Shown here piece after piece: positions 1-5,706 of a stretch of 10,096 nt of DNA; position 1 is the stretch's first letter; each line of letters begins with the position of its first letter. The notes under the pieces were generated by a model. That model did no database searches. It was not told the DNA's origin and saw only the letters and a list, made by a program, of their open reading frames with translations. Location: the NCBI GenBank assembly GCA_964608495.1, contig CAZSOQ010000195.1:1-10096 (forward strand), read 5' to 3'. The DNA is from JAKORR01 sp964608495. GTDB taxonomy: Bacteria > Armatimonadota > Zipacnadia > Zipacnadales > FEN-943. The position numbers and the translations under genes are program-made.

Positions 1-1
1 C

Positions 2-30
2 TTCCGGTGGACGCCGGATCCCGCTATAAT
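2..30 (+). promoter_or_regulatory. Candidate promoter upstream of the baeRF gene
   Basis: A perfect TATAAT -10 box lies at 25-30. The hexamer 17 bp upstream, TTCCGG at 2-7, is a poor -35 match (only TT). In such GC-rich DNA a perfect TATAAT is uncommon, so the -10 call is reasonable, but the -35 is weak and the site sits at the window edge. Transcription would start near 37 and give a leader of about 200 nt before the TTG start at 237. Confidence 0.4.
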
Positions 31-144
31 AGCTTCTACCCTTCGAGATCGCTCGCGCACGGGGCACTGGAGAGTGACTACTGCGAGCGGCCAGCTTCTC
101 CGCGCGTCGGTCGGGTGCCTTCGCTCCAGAGGCCTTCAGGCCCG

Positions 145-176
145 AGCCTATCGGCGCCAGCCAGCCTATTGGCGTC
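145..176 (+). repeat. Tandem imperfect 14-nt direct repeat in the leader
   Basis: AGCCTATCGGCGCC (145-158) and AGCCTATTGGCGTC (163-176) match at 12 of 14 positions with an 18-nt period. The differences are C/T at positions 8 and 13, both transitions. Each copy contains a short GCC-TAT(C/T)-GGC inverted repeat. It could be a double binding site for a protein on DNA or RNA, or a chance duplication. Confidence 0.5.
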
Positions 177-219
177 CCGCGGCTCGTCGGCCGTCAGTGC
201 CCACTTTGCATCATCGCCC

Positions 220-227
220 AAAGGAGG
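220..227 (+). promoter_or_regulatory. Strong Shine-Dalgarno that fixes a TTG start
   Basis: AAAGGAGG at 220-227 is a near-perfect anti-16S match with a 9-nt spacer to the TTG at 237. No ATG or GTG in this frame sits at a comparable distance, so the unusual TTG start of the baeRF gene is well supported. Confidence 0.75.
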
Positions 228-236
228 CGTTCTGAC

Positions 237-1361
237 TTGCCCAGTCATGCCGACCTGGAGGATCTGCTGGCTCAGCCGGAGAGCTTCCCTTTCCTGAGTG
301 TCTACCTCGACCTGGCACCGCAAGCCCGGTCCAGTCGCTCCTACGAGACTCTCCTGCGCAAACGCTTTTCCGAGCTGGAGGACATCCTCGGGAAGAACTC
401 CGAGCATGAGGGCCCCTTCTGGGCTGCCGTCACCCGCGTGTGGGACTACCTGCACAACGAGCTTCCGCAGACCGGCCATGGCGCTGCGGTGTTCGTGGCC
501 CCGCGCCTCGACCTCTTCCGCGCCTACTCGGTGACCTACCGCTTCGAGACGGAGGTGGTCCTCGACAGCAGGGCCCACGTCCGTCCCCTCGCCCACGTGG
601 TCGAGGAACACGAACACCATCTCGTGGCCGAGGTGCGCTCCGACCGCGCCTCGATCTTCGTCGTTCACCTGCGCGCCCCGACGCCCGTGTCCAAGGTCGC
701 GGAGCTCGCCAGCGAGGTGCCCGGCAAGACAGCCATGGGGGGCTGGTCCCAGCGACGTTTCCAGTGGCATCGGCGCGACCACATCCAGCGCCACATCAAG
801 AGGGTGGCCGAGGCCGTCGAGGGCCTCTGCGACACCTACAACTGCGGCGGCGTCATCCTCCTCGGCCAGGACCAGACCGTCTCGGCCCTGCGCAAGTGTC
901 TCAGCCGACGCGTGCTCGACCTCGTCACCGCCGTCGCCCCCGAGCGCACCTCCGATAGCGAGGCCGCCCTCCTCGATCGCGTCCTTCCTCTCCTCCAGAT
1001 CGAGGAACGCTTCGAGGAACTGGGCACCCTTCAGCGGATCGTCGAGGAACTGGGGCGCGGCGGCCTCGCCGCCGTCGGCCCCGAGGACGTCACCGCCGTC
1101 GGCGTGCAGCAACGCCTGGACATCCTCGTGATCGCCGAGGGCTTCGCCACGCAGGGCTGGCAGTGCCAGTCCTGCCAGGCCCTCATGACCGCCGAGGCCA
1201 GCGACGGTCAGTGCATCTACTGCGGCTCTGAGCTCACGCCCGTCGAGCTCGGCGAGGCTCTCATCCGTCTGGCCCAGAACCAGGGCGCCGAGATCGAGGT
1301 GATGGCGCCCAACGACGATCTCCACCGCTTCGGGGGCGTCGCGGCCCTGCTGCGTTACTGA
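237..1361 (+). CDS. Bacterial eRF1-like protein (baeRF family 10-like) with C-terminal zinc ribbon
   Basis: The 374-residue protein resembles the bacterial archaeo-eukaryotic release-factor (Vms1/eRF1-like) group. GGWSQRRFQWHRRDH (about 168-182) sits where eRF1 relatives carry the catalytic GGQ-type loop. A second alpha/beta domain follows with GGVILLG (204-210). A zinc ribbon with Cys310, Cys313, Cys326 and Cys329 comes next, and the end, FGGVAALLRY, is like the family's usual C-terminus. No signal peptide or membrane helix is visible, so it should be cytosolic. Family members are proposed from comparative work to act on peptidyl-tRNA or stalled ribosomes; whether this one hydrolyses peptidyl-tRNA is unknown. 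The TTG start is set by AAAGGAGG nine bases upstream. The gene lies just ahead of rplU-rpmA but is separated from it by a promoter, so it is probably a separate transcript. I am confident of the family and unsure of the function. Confidence 0.85.
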   Translation: MPSHADLEDLLAQPESFPFLSVYLDLAPQARSSRSYETLLRKRFSELEDILGKNSEHEGPFWAAVTRVWDYLHNELPQTGHGAAVFVAPRLDLFRAYSVTYRFETEVVLDSRAHVRPLAHVVEEHEHHLVAEVRSDRASIFVVHLRAPTPVSKVAELASEVPGKTAMGGWSQRRFQWHRRDHIQRHIKRVAEAVEGLCDTYNCGGVILLGQDQTVSALRKCLSRRVLDLVTAVAPERTSDSEAALLDRVLPLLQIEERFEELGTLQRIVEELGRGGLAAVGPEDVTAVGVQQRLDILVIAEGFATQGWQCQSCQALMTAEASDGQCIYCGSELTPVELGEALIRLAQNQGAEIEVMAPNDDLHRFGGVAALLRY

Positions 1362-1397
1362 CCCGAGCGTCCGCGGGACGGGCCGACCGCCCCGCTA

Positions 1398-1426
1398 TTG
1401 ACAGCCAACCGCCCTTCTGGTACCTT
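1398..1426 (+). promoter_or_regulatory. Promoter of the rplU-rpmA operon
   Basis: A consensus -35 TTGACA (1398-1403) is followed after exactly 17 bp by TACCTT (1421-1426). The TGG before it (1418-1420) gives an extended -10 form, TGgTACCTT. The predicted start is near 1433, about 100 nt ahead of rplU. The perfect -35, ideal spacing and location before a ribosomal protein operon make this the best-supported promoter in the window. Confidence 0.7.
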
Positions 1427-1430
1427 TGCC

Positions 1431-1498
1431 CGGGTCGGCGCCCCGCGCCGACCCGCTTTCCTTGGGCCCTTGCGGCGCCGCCGGGCCCTGTCGCCCGG
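1431..1498 (+). promoter_or_regulatory. Stem-loop leader of rplU
   Basis: CGGGTCGGCG (1431-1440) and CGCCGACCCG (1446-1455) form a perfect 10-bp stem with a CCCCG loop, at or next to the predicted transcription start. A second hairpin pairs CCGGGC (1481-1486) with GCCCGG (1493-1498). No U-run follows either stem, so they are not intrinsic terminators. Leaders of ribosomal protein operons are often autoregulatory sites, and L21 leaders are known in Bacillota, but I do not recognise this as that family. A 5' stabilising hairpin is the simpler reading. Confidence 0.45.
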
Positions 1499-1535
1499 AG
1501 GGCTCTCGTTTCGGTCCTAGAGAGGTGTTGTTCCC

Positions 1536-1853
1536 GTGTACGCCATAGTGGAGACCGGAGGTCGTCAGCACAAGGCGGAGCCCGGCCGCATCATCAAGAC
1601 GCAGTTGATCAAGACCCCCGTCGGCGACGAGGTGGTCCTGGACCGCGTGCTTGCTCTCCACGACGGGGAGAAGCTGCGCGTCGGCACCCCCTACCTCGAG
1701 GGCGTCCGCGTCCTCGGCCGGGTCGTCCAGCAGGGCCGCGATCCCAAGATCCGCGTCCAGCGCTACAAGCGCAAGAAGCACTACCGCCGGCTCACGGGCC
1801 ATCGCCAGCCCTTCACCGTCGTCGAGATTACGGCGGTCGAGGCCGGGGACTAG
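1536..1853 (+). CDS. rplU: 50S ribosomal protein L21
   Basis: The 105-residue protein has the normal L21 length. It opens with MYAIVETGGRQHKAEPG and carries the C-terminal signature YKRKKHYRRLTGHRQ followed by FTVVEI, the basic loop that binds 23S rRNA in this family. L21 is a large-subunit protein that contacts domain II rRNA near L20. The start is GTG, with AGAGGTG (1521-1527) eight bases upstream. It is followed by rpmA after 79 nt, the usual bacterial order rplU-rpmA. No deletion or unusual residue is apparent. Confidence 0.97.
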   Translation: MYAIVETGGRQHKAEPGRIIKTQLIKTPVGDEVVLDRVLALHDGEKLRVGTPYLEGVRVLGRVVQQGRDPKIRVQRYKRKKHYRRLTGHRQPFTVVEITAVEAGD

Positions 1854-1885
1854 AGGGCCCCGGGGCCCCCTGACCGCATCTCGGC

Positions 1886-1914
1886 TTGCCCGTCCCGGGC
1901 CAATCTGGTAGACT
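1886..1914 (+). promoter_or_regulatory. Possible internal promoter before rpmA
   Basis: TTGCCC (1886-1891) and TAGACT (1909-1914) are separated by 17 bp. TGG at 1906-1908 makes an extended -10, as at the rplU promoter. Each hexamer matches consensus at 4 of 6 positions. Transcription would begin near 1921, giving a very short leader ahead of the ATG at 1933. It could let L27 be made independently of L21, or it may be a chance match. Confidence 0.4.
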
Positions 1915-1932
1915 CGAGCATGGTGAGCAGTC

Positions 1933-2193
1933 ATGGCACATAAAAAGGGACAGGGAAGTACCAAGAACGGACGCGACAGCCGATCAAAGCGGCTTGGCGT
2001 CAAGCGCCACGACGGCCAGCCCGTCACGGCCGGCGTCATCCTCATCCGCCAGCGTGGCACCCGTGTCCTTCCGGGCCGCTATGTCGGCCGCGGCGGCGAC
2101 GACACCCTCTTCGCCCTTGCCGACGGGACCGTACGCTTTGACCGCACCCGCGGAGACCGCATCCGCGTGAATATCGAACCGGCTGCCGGATAG
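1933..2193 (+). CDS. rpmA: 50S ribosomal protein L27
   Basis: The 86-residue protein begins MAHKKGQGSTKNGRDSRSKR, the canonical L27 N-terminus, whose flexible tail reaches toward the peptidyl-transferase centre. There is no extra N-terminal segment of the kind cleaved in Bacillota. The middle, VILIRQRGTRVLPG, and GRGGDDTLFALADG fit the L27 beta-barrel. GGTGAG at 1922-1927 is the ribosome binding site. A 7-codon frame starting at the ATG at 1920 overlaps the start and is probably meaningless. A strong terminator follows at 2219, closing the operon. Confidence 0.97.
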   Translation: MAHKKGQGSTKNGRDSRSKRLGVKRHDGQPVTAGVILIRQRGTRVLPGRYVGRGGDDTLFALADGTVRFDRTRGDRIRVNIEPAAG

Positions 2194-2218
2194 GCTTCCC
2201 CCCCCGCTCCCCCGCCCC

Positions 2219-2258
2219 CAAGAGCCGGCGCCATACGCGCCGGCTCTTGTCTTTGCCT
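2219..2258 (+). terminator. Intrinsic terminator after rpmA
   Basis: CAAGAGCCGGCGC (2219-2231) and GCGCCGGCTCTTG (2237-2249) form a perfect 13-bp stem with a CATAC loop, followed by the T-rich tail TCTTTGCCT. It sits 25 nt after the rpmA stop, which fits the end of the rplU-rpmA transcript. Confidence 0.85.
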
Positions 2259-2382
2259 TCCTCCGTCCCGGCAGGATAGGGCCCTCGCGCGGCGAATCTG
2301 AATCTTGTGGTGCCAGCGGCCCTCTCGGCGAGGGCCAGGCCCGCCTGTGCAGCGCCGGCAACCAACGGCGGGAGGTGCCCGA
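2253..2382 (+). promoter_or_regulatory. dapA upstream region: weak promoter match and leader hairpin
   Basis: A weak promoter match is TTGCCT (2253-2258) with GATAGG (2275-2280) at 16 bp spacing; it overlaps the terminator tail and is not convincing. A perfect 7-bp hairpin, GGCCCTC (2318-2324) with GAGGGCC (2330-2336) around a TCGGC loop, lies 47 nt before the start codon. A second copy of GGCCCTC at 2280-2286 could pair with the same GAGGGCC. The leader is too short for a lysine riboswitch and I see none of its conserved elements. GGGAGGTG (2370-2377) is the ribosome binding site. Confidence 0.3.
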
Positions 2383-3276
2383 ATGAGTAAGCCCAGTCTT
2401 GGCACTCTCATCACTGCCATGGTGACGCCCTTCGGGGCCGACGGCAGTGTGGACTACGACCGCGCCGCGGCCCTTGCCGCGAAGCTCATCTCCGAGGGTT
2501 CGGACGGCCTGCTGGTCACCGGCACCACCGGCGAGTCCCCAACCCTGACGAAGGAGGAGAAGCTCCAGCTCTACTCGATTGTCAAGGAGGCCGCGGGTCC
2601 CGTGCCCGTTCTCGCCGGCACAGGGAGCAACAGCACGGCCGCCACGGTCGAGCTCACCCGCGCCGCCTCCCAGACCGGCGTGGACGGCATCCTCATCGTC
2701 GGGCCCTACTACAACAAGCCCTCCTCCGAGGGCTTCTACCAGCACTACCGGGCCTGCGCCGCCGCCACCGACCTGCCCATCGTCGTCTACAACGTCCCCG
2801 GGCGCACGGGCAAGAACATTGACGCCGCCACGGTCCTGCGCCTCGCCGAGGGAGTGGCCAACATCGTCGGCGTCAAGGAAGCCAGCGGCGATCTCAAGCA
2901 GATCACGGCTATCTGCGCCGCCAAGCCCGAGGGCTTCACGGTCTGGAGCGGCGACGATGGCCTCACCATCCCCATCCTGTCCGTGGGCGGCGAGGGCATC
3001 ATCTCCGTGGCCTCCCACGTGGCCGGCGCCCTCATGCGCCAGATGCTCGACGCCTTCAAGGCCGGCGACGTCGCCCGCGCCGCCGAGCTTCACTGCCGGC
3101 TCAGCCCGCTCTTCGACTGCCTCTTCCTGCCCTCCGGCAACCCGCCGTGCGTCAAGCGGGCGCTCGAGGTCTGTGGCTTCCCCGTCGGCGGCTTGCGCCT
3201 GCCCCTCGTCGAGGCCGGCGACGCCGACACCGCCGTCATCCGCAAGGTATGCGAGGAGTTGGGCCTGGTACGATGA
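2383..3276 (+). CDS. dapA: 4-hydroxy-tetrahydrodipicolinate synthase
   Basis: This 297-residue class I aldolase condenses pyruvate with L-aspartate-4-semialdehyde, the committed step to diaminopimelate and lysine. It shows GTTGE (47-51, with the catalytic Thr), GPYYNKP (107-113, catalytic Tyr110), YNVPGRTG (136-143, catalytic Tyr136 and Arg141, which binds the aldehyde substrate) and GVKEASGD (163-170, Lys165 as the Schiff-base residue). The Arg in PGRT argues for DapA over N-acetylneuraminate lyase and other members of the fold. The frame is open upstream, but the ATG at 2383 follows GGGAGGTG by 5 nt and starts the normal family N-terminus, so it is chosen. The stop overlaps the start of the uracil-DNA glycosylase gene by 4 nt, implying one transcript. 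No other lysine gene is nearby. Confidence 0.95.
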   Translation: MSKPSLGTLITAMVTPFGADGSVDYDRAAALAAKLISEGSDGLLVTGTTGESPTLTKEEKLQLYSIVKEAAGPVPVLAGTGSNSTAATVELTRAASQTGVDGILIVGPYYNKPSSEGFYQHYRACAAATDLPIVVYNVPGRTGKNIDAATVLRLAEGVANIVGVKEASGDLKQITAICAAKPEGFTVWSGDDGLTIPILSVGGEGIISVASHVAGALMRQMLDAFKAGDVARAAELHCRLSPLFDCLFLPSGNPPCVKRALEVCGFPVGGLRLPLVEAGDADTAVIRKVCEELGLVR

Positions 3277-3866
3277 CGCCTGACGAGGACCTGGCCGCCC
3301 GCGCGGCCGTCCTGGAGGAGATCGCCGACGAGGTGCACCAGTGCACCCTGTGCGACCTGCACAAGGGGCGCTCCAGAGCTGTGCCGGGCGAGGGCCCGCC
3401 CGACGCCCCCGTCATATTCATCGGCGAGGGTCCCGGCGCACGCGAGGACGAGCAGGGCCGCCCCTTCGTCGGCCCCGCGGGCGCGTACCTCAACCGTCTC
3501 CTCGAACGCGCGGGGCTCCGGCGCGAGGAGGTCTTCATCGCCAACATCGTCAAGTGCCGCCCGCCCGGCAACCGGGAGCCCACTGCCCAGGAGGCCGAGG
3601 CCTGCAGGCCCTACCTCGACGGCCAGATCGCCTGTATTCGGCCCCGGGTCATCTGCCTGCTCGGGCGTCCGGCCACCACCGCCCTCCTCGACGCCTCCAC
3701 CAGCATGAGCAAGGCCCACGGCCAGACCTTCCAGCGCGATGGGATCGTCTACATCCCTCTGTACCACCCGGCCGCGGCCCTGCACAACCAGCGCCTCGCG
3801 CCCATCCTCATCGAGGACTTCCAGCGGCTCGGGCCCCTACTGCAGAGGCTGATGAGCGAGGGATAG
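3273..3866 (+). CDS. udg: Family 4 (iron-sulfur) uracil-DNA glycosylase
   Basis: The 197-residue protein removes uracil from DNA to start base-excision repair. Four cysteines, Cys24, Cys27, Cys95 and Cys111 (C-x2-C ... C-x15-C), match the 4Fe-4S pattern of family 4 enzymes. Motif 1 is GEGPGAREDEQGRPFVGPAG (51-70) and motif 2 is YHPAAAL (164-170), which carries the conserved His. Length is typical. The ATG at 3273 shares ATGA with the dapA stop, and no strong Shine-Dalgarno precedes it, so translation is probably coupled to dapA. A longer upstream reading in the same frame is Arg/Pro-rich shadow inside dapA and is rejected. Members of this family are often annotated as a phage-polymerase-related domain protein, which would be the same gene. 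Confidence 0.93.
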   Translation: MTPDEDLAARAAVLEEIADEVHQCTLCDLHKGRSRAVPGEGPPDAPVIFIGEGPGAREDEQGRPFVGPAGAYLNRLLERAGLRREEVFIANIVKCRPPGNREPTAQEAEACRPYLDGQIACIRPRVICLLGRPATTALLDASTSMSKAHGQTFQRDGIVYIPLYHPAAALHNQRLAPILIEDFQRLGPLLQRLMSEG

Positions 3867-3927
3867 CGCGGCCGAGTGCGGGGAACCGTGCGTGGGAAGG
3901 CCCGCCCGGGTCCTCCTTTGCGCGAGG

Positions 3928-3950
3928 CTTGGCGCGGTCTGTGCGCCAGG
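3928..3950. other. Inverted repeat between convergent genes
   Basis: CTTGGCGC (3928-3935) pairs with GCGCCAGG (3943-3950), eight pairs including one G-T, around a 7-nt loop. It lies between the udg stop and the end of the convergent HAD gene, where a shared terminator would be expected. Neither strand has a T-run after the stem, so it may be a stability hairpin or chance. Confidence 0.25.
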
Positions 3951-3970
3951 GCCACTGTCCAACCACCGCC

Positions 3971-4786
3971 TCAGGCCTCAGCCAGCCACCGTCTTACCGC
4001 CTCCAGCGTCCCGGCCTCGTTCTCCTGGCCGCAGAGGATCCCCCCAGCCTCCCCCACGACCCGCCGCAGGTCCGGATGGGCATTGGCCACAGCCGCCACC
4101 TGCCCGCCCCGCTCGAGGACGTACCGTGCCGCCACCAGCCCCGTCGTGGAGTCCTCCACATACAGCACGCCGGCCCATTCCAGCGCGCCGCCCTGCAGCT
4201 CGGGATGCAGATGCTCCGCCCACCGGCACCCGATGACCTTGTCGGCCCCGGAAGGCATTATGTCTACTCCCTTCCCCTGCCGCACGTCCACCGGATACCC
4301 CGCCAGCCCCTCCCCGAGCCGCTCCACCAGCTCCGCAACCTGCTCCCGCCCCCCGGCCAGCGGGAAAACCGTGTAGGTCACCAGCCGGTTCCCGTACTCC
4401 TCCACCACCGGCCCGCTCAGCGACACCTCCAGCCTGTCCTTCACCAGCGCCACGACCTCGGGCCGCACATCGCGGGCGAAGGCCTGGTAGTCGGGGTTCA
4501 CCACGGCCCGGTTCTCGTCCGGCAGCCACGCGCTGAGGCCCGACTCCGCCAGGTGGTACCTCGCCGGCCCGCCGACCACGTGGCCGATCGGCGCAAGCTG
4601 CCCGGGCGGGCGGTTGGTCAGCAGGTGCGCGCTCACGCCGGCCCGCTCGCACTCCAGCAGCATCTCGCCGAAGGCCCGCCGGTCCAAGGGCACACGCGCC
4701 CGGTCCGCGAAGGGCCAGATCGGGCCCAGGGCACAGTCGTCGAGGTCCAGAAAGAGGGTCCTGGCGCCGGCGGGGGGCACTACCAT
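3971..4786 (-). CDS. HAD-superfamily hydrolase (Cof/sugar-phosphatase-like)
   Basis: The 271-residue protein has the HAD fold landmarks: motif I LFLDLDDC (11-18, Asp14 nucleophile and Asp16), motif II LLTNR (55-59, Thr57), motif III Lys183 in GADKVIG, and an acidic motif IV VLYVEDSTTG (207-216, Glu211/Asp212). The long cap between motifs II and III, with GVDIMPSGADK (173-183), suggests a type IIB (Cof-type) cap, so the likely activity is hydrolysis of a small phosphorylated metabolite; the substrate is not readable. The ATG at 4786 overlaps the upstream ATPase stop (ATGGTAG), but GAGGG directly abuts it. The GTG two codons later (4780) has a 6-nt spacer and gives a TAGTG stop/start overlap, so it is an equally good start. 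It is the last gene of the minus-strand unit. Confidence 0.8.
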   Translation of the reverse strand: MVVPPAGARTLFLDLDDCALGPIWPFADRARVPLDRRAFGEMLLECERAGVSAHLLTNRPPGQLAPIGHVVGGPARYHLAESGLSAWLPDENRAVVNPDYQAFARDVRPEVVALVKDRLEVSLSGPVVEEYGNRLVTYTVFPLAGGREQVAELVERLGEGLAGYPVDVRQGKGVDIMPSGADKVIGCRWAEHLHPELQGGALEWAGVLYVEDSTTGLVAARYVLERGGQVAAVANAHPDLRRVVGEAGGILCGQENEAGTLEAVRRWLAEA

Positions 4787-5664
4787 CCCTCACGCTGGTA
4801 GAAGTCCACGACCCGCTGGCGGACCTCCTCGAAGGACCTCACCTGGTCCTCCAGGAGCTCCTCGGCGAAGCCGCAGGCCCGGTGGAAACGGCGCGTGTCC
4901 AACCCGAAGGCGTCCACCGGCGAGACCATGTCGTGGGTGTCGTCGGACTCGCGCCACCGGAAGGCCGTCAGCAGGCCCACGCCCGGAGCGTGCGAGTAGA
5001 GATTGGTCAGCCGCCGCCTCGGCGGGCTGCCCTCCACGAGGTGCACGAATCCCACCAGCCCCAGCCGCGCGATCAACTGGTCGTCAACGAACAGAGGCGC
5101 GCCCTTCAGTACCGCCTCGGTCTGGGCCAGCGTATCGGCGTGCAGGCACGCGGCTATCCGCCGACCCGTGTCCATCAGCCGGAAGAAGTCGCGCACCAGC
5201 ACCCCCCAGATGTAGCCGTACCAGTGCCCGGAGCCGATCTCGTGCGCCAGGTAGCACTCCGGCACCGCCGGCGGTCGCGCCACCGCCCCCTCGATCACCG
5301 AGTCCGAGCTGGTCGTCACCAGCCGCTCCCCCGGCGGCAGCAGGCCCAGGGCGTTGGCCAGCAAGGTGGACTTGCCCGCCCCGCTGAGCTCAGCCCCCAT
5401 CAGCACCGACGCCCCCTGGGCCATCGAGCACAGCATGAACCCGACCACCGATGAGCTGATCGTCCCCGCCTCCATCAGGTCCACGAGGCTCAGGGTCCGG
5501 CCCCCGCGCTGGTTCAGGGCCTCGATCTGCGACAGGTTGCGTTTCTCGACATCGCGCATTCCGCGATCACCGTAGGGGCCCGGCGGGCGCCCGCCCAGGC
5601 AGTCCGCCCCGGCACCGAGCAGGTCCTCGCAGGGATGATACCCCACGCGCGGTAAGACGCGCAC
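4780..5664 (-). CDS. Type II/IV-secretion-like P-loop ATPase (PilT/VirB11/CpaF-like)
   Basis: The 294-residue protein has a P-loop, GAELSGAGKSTLL (90-102), after a segment LSLVDLMEAGTISSSVVGF (59-77) like the strand-helix region ahead of the Walker A in VirB11/CpaF ATPases. AHEIGSGHWYG (140-150) may supply the Walker B glutamate (Glu142), and AACLHADT (171-178) resembles the His box of the family. The Walker A is atypical: the first position of GxxxxGK[ST] is Glu92. There is no large N-terminal secretion domain, and 294 residues is short for GspE or PilB and close to VirB11 or PilT size. The GTG at 5664 is the most upstream usable start. An ATG at 5559 (residue 36) with GGTGA seven bases upstream is an alternative, but residues 1-35 look coding. 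It is 42 nt downstream of the membrane-protein gene and overlaps the HAD gene by 7 nt. No secretin, pilin assembly or conjugation gene is near, so the role is unknown. Confidence 0.65.
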   Translation of the reverse strand: MRVLPRVGYHPCEDLLGAGADCLGGRPPGPYGDRGMRDVEKRNLSQIEALNQRGGRTLSLVDLMEAGTISSSVVGFMLCSMAQGASVLMGAELSGAGKSTLLANALGLLPPGERLVTTSSDSVIEGAVARPPAVPECYLAHEIGSGHWYGYIWGVLVRDFFRLMDTGRRIAACLHADTLAQTEAVLKGAPLFVDDQLIARLGLVGFVHLVEGSPPRRRLTNLYSHAPGVGLLTAFRWRESDDTHDMVSPVDAFGLDTRRFHRACGFAEELLEDQVRSFEEVRQRVVDFYQREGW

Positions 5665-5706
5665 CTCTTGGGTCAGCCCTCGCCGGCAGGGCTCGCCCTC
5701 GCCGGC

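Larger units (their letters stand above)
31..236 (+). other. Potentially structured 5' leader of the baeRF gene
   Basis: This non-coding stretch holds several nested or consecutive inverted repeats. CGCTCGC (50-56) pairs with GCGAGCG (83-89), enclosing a small CACT/AGTG hairpin (65-68/73-76) with a GGAG loop. GGCC (131-134) pairs with GGCC (139-142) around a TTCA tetraloop. CGCCA (155-159) pairs with TGGCG (170-174). I recognise no known riboswitch or leader family. GC-rich sequence forms such stems by chance, so a regulatory role is only a suggestion. Confidence 0.3.

Noticed and set aside
78..1325. Long minus-strand open frame (about 415 codons) opposite the baeRF gene
   Set aside because: It is antisense to a well-supported gene and its translation is low-complexity Gly/Ala/Leu/Asp-rich, as expected when G/C-ending codons remove stops from the opposite strand. 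No binding site or family match.
1368..1380. Hairpin CGTCC/GGACG just after the baeRF stop as a terminator
   Set aside because: Only five pairs, a 3-nt loop and no T-run after it.
1855..1868. GGGCC/GGCCC inverted repeat after rplU as an attenuator
   Set aside because: Five G-C pairs with a 4-nt loop in a pure G/C run and no T-tract; indistinguishable from composition.
2383..3276. N-acetylneuraminate lyase instead of DapA, suggested by the sialidase-like gene in the same window
   Set aside because: The Arg of PGRT and the overall match fit DapA, and the sialidase-like gene is 5 kb away in a different region.
3341..4801. 486-codon plus-strand open frame across udg and the HAD gene
   Set aside because: Arg/Pro/His-rich translation, crosses two real genes on both strands, no binding site at its start.
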